A model generated the notes under the pieces. That model saw only the letters and a list, made by a program, of their open reading frames with translations, did not search any database and was not told where the DNA came from. From Scatophagus argus (taxonomy: Eukaryota > Chordata > Actinopteri > Scatophagidae): a stretch of DNA of 64,000 bases. The stretch spans positions 13,117,501-13,181,500 of the forward strand of contig NC_058501.1 in NCBI RefSeq assembly GCF_020382885.2. The letters run 5' to 3'. Shown here one piece after another: positions 34,292 to 51,250 of the stretch. Positions within the stretch are counted from its first letter, which is position 1; each line of letters opens with the position of its first letter. The position numbers and the translations under genes were made by a program.

Positions 34292-36146
34292 TGTGCAGCT
34301 CCTACCTCTTTGGCTGCTCTGACACAGGCTTTTGATTAACTGAGGTTTTGTAAGTCACCCACCCTTGTATTTCTCAATCGTTGAATCTCTCAGTGCCCTC
34401 CCTCTGTTTTTCTTCTCCTAAGACAACTTACAGAAGAAGAAGAAGTATAACTCTTAGTATAACAAAGTGGTGCGTGCACAAACTGAGAAAATAACCATGA
34501 TGTTGTGCATAATGTCATATGTGTTGTTGATATGATGTGTACAGATGAGTGACATACTTGTTGGTTAGTGTATACATTTCTACACAAATGAAGTATGAGA
34601 TCTCTACAAATTTATCTAAAACATGAGGTAAACAATGTGTATCAGATAATTGTTATTGAAGGATGCATTTCAGACTAGAGTATGTTTTGTATTTTTCATT
34701 TTATAGCACTGCTTGGCTTGCATGGAAAGTGTTTGTTTCTATTTCACAATGTGTAGCCTTTCTCTCATTGGTCCCTTCCCTACAGCCCAGCCAGATTTCC
34801 CCCAGATCATGTGATTTACAAGAAATCAAGCTTGGACTCTCCGGGATGGAGTGAGTGCTATTGACTCTTCAGCACATGGCTCAGGAATGATTTGCAAAGT
34901 CAAGCTCAAGTGTATCTGTAAACAAACATTTCTTCAGCTGAGTGAATAATATTCTTCAGTTTATGGTATCAGTAGTGCTTTTTATTTTCAGTTTTAAAAT
35001 CAGTGCAGTGTGTGCTCGTCAGTGAACAGATCGCATGATGAATGGAATTTCAAAGGCTGCCAAATTGTGTTATGATGTGACAAAATTGAACAGCTGTAAG
35101 ATTTACGACAAAGACACAGAACTAAGCAAATAACAAACATATACGGAGACACGGTCACACACTTTATTCCTTTCTACATGAACAGAATGAACAGCAGCAC
35201 AGTTACAAGATGCAAGTATAGCACAATACATTATACAACCTAACCTTAAACACGCTGATTGGATAGAAAATTAATATTTTAAGTTCACAGTTAAAATAAG
35301 CTAAATCTGCAAGTGAATGCACCAGATGTTGGAGTCTTAAAGTGCACTAGATTGAGGCACTGTTGCTTGAAGAAAGTTTGGATCAATTTTCCAACTTGTT
35401 GGGACTTTTTCCTAAATGTAACATGCAGTATGTGCAGTTTGTGCAAGGAAATTGAATTAGTCCTTTCAAGCCTATTTTTTGTTTGTTTGTTTGTTTTTGT
35501 CAATATGCGGTCAATAGTACACATTTTCCAATTATTTCAGAGCGTTCATTTAAAAAAACAACATTTCCGATTAAATAATACGTAGATGTAACATCAACTT
35601 TAAGCATAAAATATCTTAAAAACACTGACTCCCACAGAGTTATAATCAAGAATATATACAAGTTATACACATAATAAAAATGTGCATGTAATGAGCATAT
35701 ATAATCCAAAGACACATTTGGCTCGTGAAGGAAACATCAGCCTCCATTTCACTTCACCAATCACAAGCCATATGGCCCTGTGCCCTATCAGCTCCTCATC
35801 CATGAATAATGTGATTCTCCCCGCATAGTGAGAGATACTAATTGTACTTTTGAAAATGTATCTATTCAGCATGCTAGATTAACAACTGATACATATCTTC
35901 ATCACTTGTTTTTTTCATGATAATATGATATCCATGCACTTAAAAAATGAAATAACTTAAGCTTTTCAGAACTGTACAGAAAATTTAGAAATGTCACTAT
36001 ACTGCTGTGGCCTTAGAGAAGGTATTAGCCTCCAAGACAGAACATGAAGATGATTGAATATTTAAATTAGTCATTTAAATTTCAGTTAGAGCTACCTATG
36101 TAGTCCTCATTTCTGATTTCAATTTTAATTAACTTCAACAAGTTGT

Positions 36147-36397
36147 TTAAAATCCAGTATGGATGCTGCAAAGTTCAATACAATGATTAAAATACAGTCC
36201 CTTTTTTGCACACAACTGCATATTTGATAAAGGCCCATGCTGATCTCTGTATGTCAGTAAGAAGGAGTAAAGGAAAGTTGGGGGCATGATGTCCATCCAC
36301 AACTCCTGGATATGGAGAAGTAACACAAGAATTGCGTTTGGACAATCAGCACCAGACTCTCTGTCAAATGTGAGGTCAGCAGCTCTAGGAGTAAATC
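36147..36397 (-). other. Possible unassigned terminal exon
   Basis: On the minus strand a plausible acceptor (CCACTGCAG near 36398) precedes an open frame with GFTPRAADLTFDRESGADCP and then a hydrophobic stretch ILVLLLHIQELW, ending at a stop near 36147. I do not recognise a family and see no partner exons, so this may be chance or a decayed exon. Confidence 0.2.
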
Positions 36398-37577
36398 CTG
36401 CAGTGGATGAATGAATTGATAAGATTAAATAAAACAAGTGCAGAGAAACCTCTCATAAAATGTACCTAAATCTTAAATTTTAACCTTTCTAAGTAGTTGC
36501 TGTTCGTTGTGAAGCAAAATTAGGCTACACACTCCAAAATGAGTAACTGTTTCTTAAAAAGGTCATAATGTTCCAAATGTATTTAACACTAAATGCTGCT
36601 GAAAAAAGGAACAACATATTGTTCATCTAACAAGTCCTTTTACTTCTTCTATCTATAAACTCACATATTAGTGAATTAACTTCTACTAACATTTGAAAAA
36701 AGTTAGCTATCTTCATACTTACGTTGTACACCATTAACAATAGAGTGATAATAATCCCACAAAAGCAGTTATTAAGCATGTGTCCCTATGCATATGAAAT
36801 ATTAAACAGTTTCTAACTTTTCTCAAATATTGTAAAGTTCTCTCTCCTCTGCATCCGTCCTCAACCGCTGCTTGTTCAGTTTGCCTGTCCATGTCCCCCT
36901 CTTCACCTCTTCCCCTCTATCCATCTCATTTCATGCAGGAGTGGGGTTACCTAAGAGACTCAGCCTCAATGGAGAAAATCTCTTTTTCTACAATCAACTG
37001 TGAAAGTGACAGAAGGGAAAGAAGGGAGGGATCTACGGAGGGGTGCAAGCAAGAAAAAGGACAGAGGGAAGGACACAAGTGCCCATGTTGAGTAGAGATA
37101 CATAAAGTTAAAAACTAATATTTGCTCTCATTTTTAAATTTTCATCCCCAGAAATTTCAAAATAAACACCTGTAATTAAAAGTGACCACATTTATAGAAA
37201 AATTTTGCTGAATGTTCGGATCCTCAGACAGCAGTATAAGGCCGCTGAATTTAACTTTTTCATTCAGTAAATATATTCTGTTTTATATTTAATGAGGCTA
37301 ACAATTCAATTGATAAACTGACATAAGCAGTAATGAATTTATTTTATGTCATATACTGGAAAGATTTCCACTCACACACTATTAATAAATACACACATAT
37401 CAGCTTTGTAGCTACTCATACTTGAATTGGGATTAGGCCAAATTAGGTTGCATTACACTGATCCCACTGAAAGTAAATTATGTCTATGACCATAATCTCT
37501 AAAAATGCAGAGGGAGTGACCACTGGGTTTCCATGGAGAGATGTACACAAAAGGGTGTGGCGTGGGAATGTCCTCGG

Positions 37578-37611
37578 GGGTCAGGAGTGAGGGTGAAAGG
37601 GTCAGAGGTCA
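37578..37611 (+). promoter_or_regulatory. Nuclear-receptor half-site cluster with a DR1
   Basis: GGGTCA-G-AGGTCA (37599-37611) is a direct repeat with one-base spacing, the class bound by RXR homodimers, HNF4, COUP-TF and PPAR/RXR. Another GGGTCA (37578-37583) lies just upstream, with a GGGTGA between them. Confidence 0.35.
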
Positions 37612-38998
37612 GAGCCAGCTGGACAGCACACAAGAGGTGATGAGGGTGAGAAAGGGAGGTGAGGGGGTAGCCCAGAGTCTGACTGACTGGACCCAGTGGG
37701 ACATTAACATTGAACTGATGGGAGGCTCACTGACCAATGCCTATTCAGGGAGAAACTAAGTTACTGACACACTCATGTGTAATGGTCCGTGGTAATTGAC
37801 AAGTGACAAGACCCTCATTGTGGATGCGAAAGCAGTTATCAGAATGCAGCAGTGGATTACAAGCTACACTTGCTGCAATTCAGTGGTTATGTGGGCTGTT
37901 TAATTCAGCGATGCACAGATGCTCATATACTGATAAAAATATTATAGGTACTATCCATAAAACTGGATAATACTGAAGTGTGAACAATATTAAGATCACT
38001 TGTTTTCAAAATGTGATCTATAGGAATAAATTGGGACATAGATGGATATAATTTAATTAGTTTGTGCTCACTTCAATATGTATTCAATCTGTAGCCAATA
38101 TGACAATTTGTTTTGCAGTAGTTTTACCTGACAGCAGCTACATTAATTTATAGTGGTAAATACAGTACATTTCTGGTGTTGTATCATTTTCACACACTTT
38201 CTTCTTTTTTCCAATCAAAGAACGTGTACTTTAACATGTACAAGCTGACAACTAAAATTGTACGTATTTGAAAGAAAGTCTGCAATGAGTTGGGAAAAGT
38301 ATGTAAGTTAAAGTAAATATAGACAGTGAACACATGATGTTTCTCAAAAGATTAGTTCTGTGAAACAACCAGTCTAATAACAGTGAGAACAGTCTGTTCA
38401 CAGCTTCATTTATGATCAGTTTTTATCAATGAATATGCTGCATCATTTCCAGTTCCCATGGTTAAAGATGCTCTGTTTATCTCAAGGGTGCAGACAGGAA
38501 GGTGAGCGTCTGCGAGCTCCATCTTCCATGTTGCTGCTAGTGAAGGTCAGGTCAGCCGGTGCAGCAGGCAGTCTGGATCGGGGCCATACTCTGGTGGTCT
38601 AAAAAAGACAATCTTGGGGCCCAGCCCAGGGGGTCAACATGCAAATAGTAACCCCTGAGTGAAAGGCATGGAGCAGATCAATGTTCTCACATTACTCTTG
38701 CTGCCCATGACTGTGAATGTGCACGCCTACACAGCCCATGAGGTTTTCATATTTAATGAAATTCAGTCTCAACAATAGAGAAGGCAGCTGTATTTCAACA
38801 AAGATACAAGTATGACATCATGAAAGAGTCTTAAAATAACCATGATATCTCTGTTGAAGTCCACCAAAGTCCATTAGTTTAATGTTACAATTATCAAAAA
38901 TGTTGACTATAACTGCAAACATTATAAAACAGCAAACCTTGTATGATCAGCACTATTTTACAATTCTTTGTGATCTGCATGGCACTGGCACTCCACAG

Positions 38999-41069
38999 TC
39001 ATCCAACACATGTGTAGCAGATGAAATTCAGCTTTTCTGTCTGAGGCAAGCCTACCCACTGCTGCCTCCCAGTGGCCTCAATAGCGCCTGTAACACCACA
39101 GTCATATTTTCCTTCAGGTCCTTGTCCTGGTGCCCAGTTCAGGTAACAGTCAGTAGTTGAACTAGTCCAGAACCAAAAGTTAAAGTTACACGTGTAGCGT
39201 AGACCTAGCCAGACATGGGGAGATGTGGAGTTCTTTGCTTTTTCAGCCACCTTCTCCTGAATGTCTTTGGTGAGAATGTGGACAAGATCAATATGGTGCT
39301 TCCTGCAGTAGCTCATTGCTTCAATCCATGTCATATTTTTCTGGATTAGTATCAGTTTTCCTTTACAAAGAAAACAGAATGAAAAAAGAGAAAATACACT
39401 TAATTTCACCATGCAAATTCATGCTAAGTGAACACAAATGGACAGCATACCTGGAGGCGAACTTTGACTGTTTTCAGTGGGATGTGCTGAAGTCCCCACT
39501 GGTGTTGTTAATCCAGAGACATCGTCATCATCTGTAGTCACTGTTACAGGTGATATTTTTGTAGTTACATTATTGAACTCTTAAATGTAGACTTAATGTA
39601 GTTGACTTAGTATTTGTGGTGTTTGGTGATTTCAATTCACTGACAGCGGGCTGTTTCATTAGCGGTAATATTAATAGCATTTGAATGACTGGTAGAATCA
39701 ATGGCAGTAAAATTAACTGCAACTGTGTCCTCTTGAGATGAGGTGTTTGGGAGAGTGATCGGATTTGTTTGCAGTTGACCTGTTGTAAGGGTATCCTGTG
39801 TAGTTGTTTGAGTGGTGGTTGTTGGAACTGACTTCCTTGCTGTAAGAGACAGTAAAGGATTAATAGACTCTGGGCGCATTGTTTCATAAAAAACAAAAGA
39901 AAAAAGAAAACAACAACTAAAATGCAAGAAATCTTTACAAGATCACTTTGCTGACAGAGAGAGTACATTATACAGAAACTTACCTCCCTGACAAACAAAA
40001 TTGCGTTTCGTAACGCATTTCAGGTCATTCCACTTCCCTTCATCTTTGAATATGACAGCAGCACAGTCCTGACCTTCAAAGTAGTTAGGCTGGGAGGGTT
40101 TCCAGTTGCGGAATGACGAGTTGCTCCCATCAGACCACTGCCAGGGATCTTTGAAGAGACCTGTCCACACATTTTGCGCCCCAGACACATTCTGTACTGC
40201 CTCATTCTCTTCTGCTGAATGTATGCTGACGAGATCTGACAATAAGTTCCTGCAATGATTCTGAGCGTCCCTCCACGATTTCGTCTCAGCAACAAAAATG
40301 GGACCGCTGGGCTCACTGATGCCTGCAAGTCCAAAGGTTTAATATTTCAAGAAACAAAGAACATAGAGATATTGTGCATTTAAATCGAAATGTGGCACCT
40401 GAAATACCTTTGACAGCAATACTGCCATTCTACTTACCTTGGCAAACAAAACTTCTTTTAGTTCCACAGTCACTTTCAAACCACTCGCCATGTTGATCCA
40501 TTGCTGCACACGCATCTTGATTATTCTTTTGTGGTTGTCCTGCCTTCCAGTTTAAAAAATCAAGTTTTTGATCAGGCCATGACCAGTGCCACATCCACAC
40601 ATCTCCAATCTCCAGTCCTATCCAGGCTCTGTCAGTAGTTGTAGCTAAAGTGATCAAATTTTTCATATCTGTTGAATTGTGAACTGTAGCTAAATCAGTG
40701 TACATCTCTCTACAGTAGGTCTTTGCTTCTTTATAGCTCTTTACAAGTTCAATAAGGTGAAAATCTGAAGATCCCAGTGTGAAGGTGAAACAAAAACCTG
40801 TGAAATGACAGCACATTTGAACACCAACAACAACAACAAAAACAGCGTTGCATGTGTGGATAATTTCAGTTTTTTTATGCCATTATTTTATGTTTCAAAA
40901 AATATTTGTCTTCATTATTTAAAAGCTTGGCATCTTCAGAAATAGCCAACTACATTTGCACATTTGTACTTTACATTTATAAATATGACATGAGAAAGAC
41001 AATCAACTGCAGTCAAAAGACAGAAAAGTTCAAACCTGAGATAAAAAGCAGATGCAGAGTTTGAGTCAT
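38999..41069 (-). CDS. Secreted C-type lectin with three CTLDs and a mucin-like linker
   Basis: Six exons (41036-41069, 40438-40797, 39984-40322, 39645-39839, 39451-39540, 38999-39360) give 459 residues in frame. Exon 1 is a short signal peptide (MTQTLHLLFIS). CTLD1 has WIGLEIGDVW, LNWKAGQPQ and RSFVCQ; its calcium site is degenerate (QPQ, no WND). CTLD2 has WTGLF, WKPSQPNYF, GKWNDLKC and RNFVCQ, so WND is kept and EPN becomes QPN. Exons 4-5 are a Thr/Ser-rich linker (TTTTQTTTQD) with several N-glycosylation sequons and a DDDD patch. CTLD3 begins GKLILIQKNMTW and ends FICYTCVG. No transmembrane segment follows, so the product is probably secreted. The exon 4 donor (CGCT|gtcagt) is weak, and reading through it would stop within 9 nt. 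Sugar binding, if any, would be through CTLD2. Confidence 0.75.
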
Positions 41070-42800
41070 TTTCACCACGATGAATCTGTTTTCAGCCAAA
41101 AAAACAGAAAAAAAAGAAAAAGCACTCTGTATAAGTCAATATAATGATGATCTGTTATGACTAGTTGTTAGCAGGAGGTGTGAGCAGCACAGTGTTCATA
41201 GTAAGAATGCCACTTGACTTGTTAAAGGACAGCTCTTGTGAAGCAGCTACAGATGAAGCAGTTTTTCAGGTTTCTTTCTGTCTTGCACATACTGTATGGC
41301 ACAAAGCTTTTCTGGTGTGTTGATCTGAACTGATATGAAAATAGCTACACCTACGTGAAATGCAGTGAGTAACAGCTGATATCTTTGTCCATCTGGCATA
41401 TGAATGATATATGATTCTGTCAACAAGCAAGGTCAACAGATTGAGTCACAAATTACAGTGTATTACACTACACTCTCCAAACGGGACTAAAATCACTGAT
41501 CAGGGCAGGTCATATTAAGATCCACCCACCTCCCTTAGGGAAATATATCCCATCCAAATGGGGCTACTTATACCGCCTGCATCAGTGACATAGTTGATCA
41601 AGAATGAAGGTGAGCCTGTTGTTCTGCAAACTATGAAACATGTAAACCACTTTCCCATACCTGCCATCTCCTGTCCTATATTGAAGACAAATACCAAAAA
41701 GGGATTAGGATAAACAATTTAACATATCTCACTTGGTAACAGTATCAGGCTCCTCTTAAATGTCCTCTATGACTGCTCTGATGACCCCCACTGACAAGTA
41801 CAGGAAGGGGGGGTATTTTTTTTTTAAATATATTCATTCATATATTAAATGAATCCACTTCAGTCTTTTAGAGAAACTGTATTGTTATATAGGGGTTTGT
41901 TTGATCCTGCACACTTGAAAATATTACCAGTATCTAACTTAGGGCAGCTCTTATGTCAGGGTTGTCAGGTGTTTTTCCATGGACCTATACATTTATTCTT
42001 ACAAAATGAGTTTAACAAAAGTAATATTTTAAACAATTTAACAATGCGAAAAGAAAAAAAAGTAAATACTTAATAGAAATTGCAGGACTTTTGGATCAAA
42101 GGGTTAAAAAATGTTGCAATTAATCAGCAGCTGAGTTACAAAGGTGCACCTCGGTCTTCACCCTGGAAACAAGGGAGTTTAAAGATGATTACAAAAGATT
42201 ACAGCCACAGATCACTGTGGTAAATATTTTAGACTGTGCAAAATGATACTGTGTAACATCGCTGAGGCAAGAGGGCATTGTGCAATATTGCTCCTGTCAA
42301 ATGCAAAAACCATCCACCTCTTCAATTTCTCAATGTTGAAATTCAGCACTAATACCTCAACATAACCAAAGCAATGACAACGCCCCCCCCCCCCCAAATT
42401 TATTCAAATACTCATGTTGTGTCACAGTATTTTAATAGATGCTATGAGTCATTGAGTCATTTTCCATTTCTTCCCCTTGAAAGCACAAGCACCCTATTAT
42501 GACAGTGTGTTGTGCATTGAACAGATGGTGTGTGCATAAGTGGACTGTTTTTTTGGAAGGTCATTTACTCATTTCGAGACCAATACACAGTGGGAAGGTT
42601 CTAACAAGGCAGTGGGTACAGTTTATTATTGTTTTCAAGTATTTGTTCAAATCATGTACGGAATTATTAAACGATAAGCAAAAAAAAAAAAAGTCTGACT
42701 AAATTATAAATCACGCTGAAGATATCTTGCAGGAGTGTCATATGACAGTACTGTTATGGGTGTTCCCATGAGACATTTTGGCTCAAGGGATTCTGGCACT
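41070..42800. other. Intergenic between lectin and rxrb
   Basis: AT-rich sequence between divergently transcribed genes. It contains a 13-base C homopolymer at 42383-42395. No coding exon was supported. Confidence 0.5.
42383..42395. repeat. 13-base C homopolymer
   Basis: An uninterrupted C run, liable to length variation and sequencing error. Confidence 0.85.
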
Positions 42801-42839
42801 GAGCCATCATGGCCTGTAAACAACAACAGCAGCGTGAAG

Positions 42840-42936
42840 TTGAACTAAACTGGATCTAGGTGTCGGCCTGTCGTCTGCCGCTTGTCTCATTTAGAATAGT
42901 GAAGTGGTTTCCCAATATGCGTCGAAGGTGTGTCTG
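42840..42936 (+). other. Probable 5' non-coding exon of rxrb
   Basis: The sequence ends at a good donor, GTGTCTG|gtaagt (42936/42937). A small ATG frame in it (MRRRCV) would meet a stop on joining the next exon, so the real start is taken as the ATG at 44293. The left boundary is a guess. Confidence 0.4.
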
Positions 42937-43859
42937 GTAAGTGATTACAACCTTCAAACGACCATGAAATATTTTGTCAGCAACTGCTTCTTCAGACAAT
43001 CACCCTGAGCCGTGTAATAGGCTAATGCTAGCTACGTTATCTAAGTTAGCCGTAAATTCAGCTGAGTGGCTAATCATAGCTGTACGGATTTATTATTGTG
43101 GCTCGATTACCGTCGAGTTACCGAACATTTCTCCATGACTAACGGGCTATGTTTACAACGTAAGTTTGTTTCACGAAACGGAATAGAGTGAAATAGCGTT
43201 ATCAGTCAGACGGCAACAAAGCTAATGTTAGCTTTAGCCGGGCACTTTGGAGCGTCTGTGGATTTGCATCTAGCTTACTAGCTAACGGTAAAAGCAGACG
43301 TAGGGTAGTATTTATGTGTTACGAATCCTATATCAGTTATAATGCTAATTCACAAAAACACTCGTGGACGCTGCTACTTTTGTTTGAGGTGGACATTGTA
43401 CATAGCGTTAGCCTTTAATGCTGTTCTCCCCGTCAATATCGATGATACTGCGTATCGTTAGCAACATTTAGCAAAAGCGTAACTTTATTGCGATGCACAC
43501 GGGCCAGATGTGTTAACGTTAACACACAAGCAAATGTTAATGCACTTTGTGGTTTGCTTAGTTTTAACAAATATTGTCACTCAAAACACAGCCCATGTTG
43601 TTTGTGTTAAGTGTTTTTTCTTTTAATTTGACCGATTTGATCAGGGCGGTTAATGCAAAACAGTTTGAACCTTGAGCTTTAATTTAGCTAAACGCGGAGT
43701 GGTTCCAATCTCATTCGTCCATATACCATTCAGTTTGTGTTACAGTTAATACGTGTCAGCCACATATTACTGATTTTAGCTGTTGCAAAATTTCATAGAT
43801 AGCATGCATCTAAGGCTGCATTATATTCTCGGTCAGTCGATTGTTCTACAAAATGTCAG

Positions 43860-43949
43860 AAACCAGACATCTGATATGATCGACCTGTAAACATTACATC
43901 GGTCGACCGACGTAATGTTTACAGGTCGATCATATCAGATATCTGGTTT
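43860..43949. repeat. Near-perfect 90-bp palindrome in rxrb intron 1
   Basis: Two 45-base arms meet at a loopless centre (GGTC|GACC at 43904/43905) and pair at 43 of 45 positions. The mismatches are at 43898 and 43868. Confidence 0.9.
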
Positions 43950-44292
43950 TGTCTAGCCATCAGTCCCAAACTTAAAAATATTCCATTTTATATAAGACCA
44001 AGAATAATCCGTAGAGCCAGATGGAGCCTCCCATATAGTGTTATATATGATTATTGCACCAGTATTAGGGTATAAGACTAGGGCATAAGGGATAATAAGG
44101 GTATAAAACTTTAAACAGTATCACTTGATAGTCCAGTTCAGGTAATGGGGCAACGATATAAATAGTAATAGAGGTCTAGGTTTAATCATGTTAAAGTGCC
44201 TTTTTTTTTTAGAGCTAATATACTTTTTATGACCCTCAGATTGATATCCTTCAGACGGGACACCATCCTCTCTACTGGGTTGCTTACTAGTC

Positions 44293-49683
<5,391 letters not shown>

Positions 49684-49911
49684 ATAGGAAACACGTACTG
49701 TGGTTAGGTTTAGATGGCTGAAGTCTGGGAAGCTGGAGTGGGACTGGAGTGGCACTTTAAGTTCTTTAAAAATTTGTCAATTTGTCTCACTGCTGTCTGG
49801 GTTACACTATTTTAGTGCAGCACAGATTTGCTCTTTAGACCAAACCCAAGGCTTGGCACGATCTAAAAACTGGTGCTATATGTTCAAGTAACTTCATGAG
49901 TAACTATGGTT

Positions 49912-49917
49912 TTAATA
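49912..49917 (+). terminator. Candidate polyadenylation signal of rxrb
   Basis: AATAAA in GTTTTAATAAAGG, about 230 bp past the rxrb stop. Further AATAAA motifs at about 50352 and 51088 could give longer 3' UTRs. Confidence 0.5.
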
Positions 49918-51244
49918 AAGGTATTTTTCAAAAATATAGACATTTACATATTTCCCTCACAGGAGCTATGATTTGGGTATACATTTTTTATATAAGCTTT
50001 TTAGACACCTAAAAAAATTCAGCTTCAGTTGTTTCACCATCTGAATTTACCCAGCCCCCCCCCCTCCCTTTTTTTCTTTTTTGAAAGGAAGGCAACATGA
50101 TTCATGAGTATACATAAAGGACAGTGGCAACTTTTTATAATCTCAAATTCAGGCCAGATCTAAAAGTAAAGTATGTTATTGTACCAAACCGCCAACCGGG
50201 GCAATTGTTGATTGAGGATCGGCTTTGTATGTCTGATAATATACAGTTAGTGTTGTTTACTTCTTTGCCATTTTATAAATCTAATCACTTTGTGGTTAAC
50301 AATTAAACTGCACTGCACACTTGCTATGTACTCTTTCTAAAATATACCTTCAATAAACGCCTGACCTGTAAATAGCCAGGCGTTTGTCTCTTGGTGCTAT
50401 TTCAGAGATAATTTGACATTTTTGGTGCAGATACACCAAACCACACACTTAAGAAAATATGCAAAACTGAAAATCCCGTTGTTAATCTTTGTTAAAAATG
50501 TAGCAATATAAAATGTAAACTGCATAAGAGCTTTCTGCCTGTCAGTCATTCAGGGGTTTTACAAAATAAATCATGTCTAGTGGAAAGGGAATAATCCATT
50601 TTGTAATTTATCTATACAATTCTGAGGTACTGTGCAAAAGTAATTGTTCAGGGAAAATGTACATTGATAAATTTGAATTATGATCAGGAGATACAAATTA
50701 TATAATTCTTAATATGTGCCCTTTTTAGTTTTCAACTAGTATAGAGCAAAAACATGTCTTGGGTTGCACTGGATTTGCTGAGACTGTTTCAGCTGATTTT
50801 TATCTTTTGTGCTTTTTTTTTTTTTTGACGCTCAATTGTATTTCCAACCTTTCCTTCCCTTTTATAGGTAGCTGTCATGTTCATTGTAATGTCTCTGCAA
50901 AAGCAAACCATAATCTCATTTAGATCCATACCACCTGTGGACACATAGGAATTTTAAACAAGACCAAATGAGGTCTCTCTGATGGCCATATGTAAACACC
51001 AGATGAGCTCTATTGGCAAGCTTGTCATCGACCTCTATATGCTCTTGAACATAAAGTGACTTGAAACATGGGTTGTGTGGACTGAAAAATAAAGAGGCTT
51101 AAGTTTTTTTTTTGTTGGTTTGTTTGCTTTTTCTTCCCAAAAAGTGTTAGATGTGGCACTTATTTTCACTGGAAGATTTTAGGGCAGCACACAATTTAAA
51201 GATCATTAAAAAAAATTGTCAAAAGATGTTTTTTTAAGAGCCTT

Positions 51245-51250
51245 TTTATT
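51245..51250 (-). terminator. Candidate polyadenylation signal of the FHOD3-like gene
   Basis: AATAAA on the minus strand, 2.4 kb past the formin stop codon. It would give a long 3' UTR filling the otherwise gene-free interval 51.2-53.7 kb and leave the gene tail-to-tail with rxrb. Confidence 0.35.

Larger units (their letters stand above)
34292..38998. other. Intergenic between C4 and the lectin gene
   Basis: This is 4.7 kb, mostly AT-rich. The C4 promoter should be at its left end, but no clear TATA was identified. A weak exon-like open frame lies at 36147-36397 and a cluster of nuclear-receptor half-sites at about 37578-37611; both are described separately. Nothing else convincing was seen. 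Confidence 0.5.

Noticed and set aside
36891-37759. Plus-strand open frames in purine-rich intergenic DNA
   Set aside because: Short, low-complexity, no splice partners or recognisable domains.
43860-43949. microRNA precursor
   Set aside because: The palindrome is loopless and nearly perfect, unlike a pre-miRNA hairpin.
42912-44292. Upstream rxrb start at the ATG in the first exon
   Set aside because: Joining to the acceptor near 44250 gives an immediate stop, so the ATG at 44293 was used.
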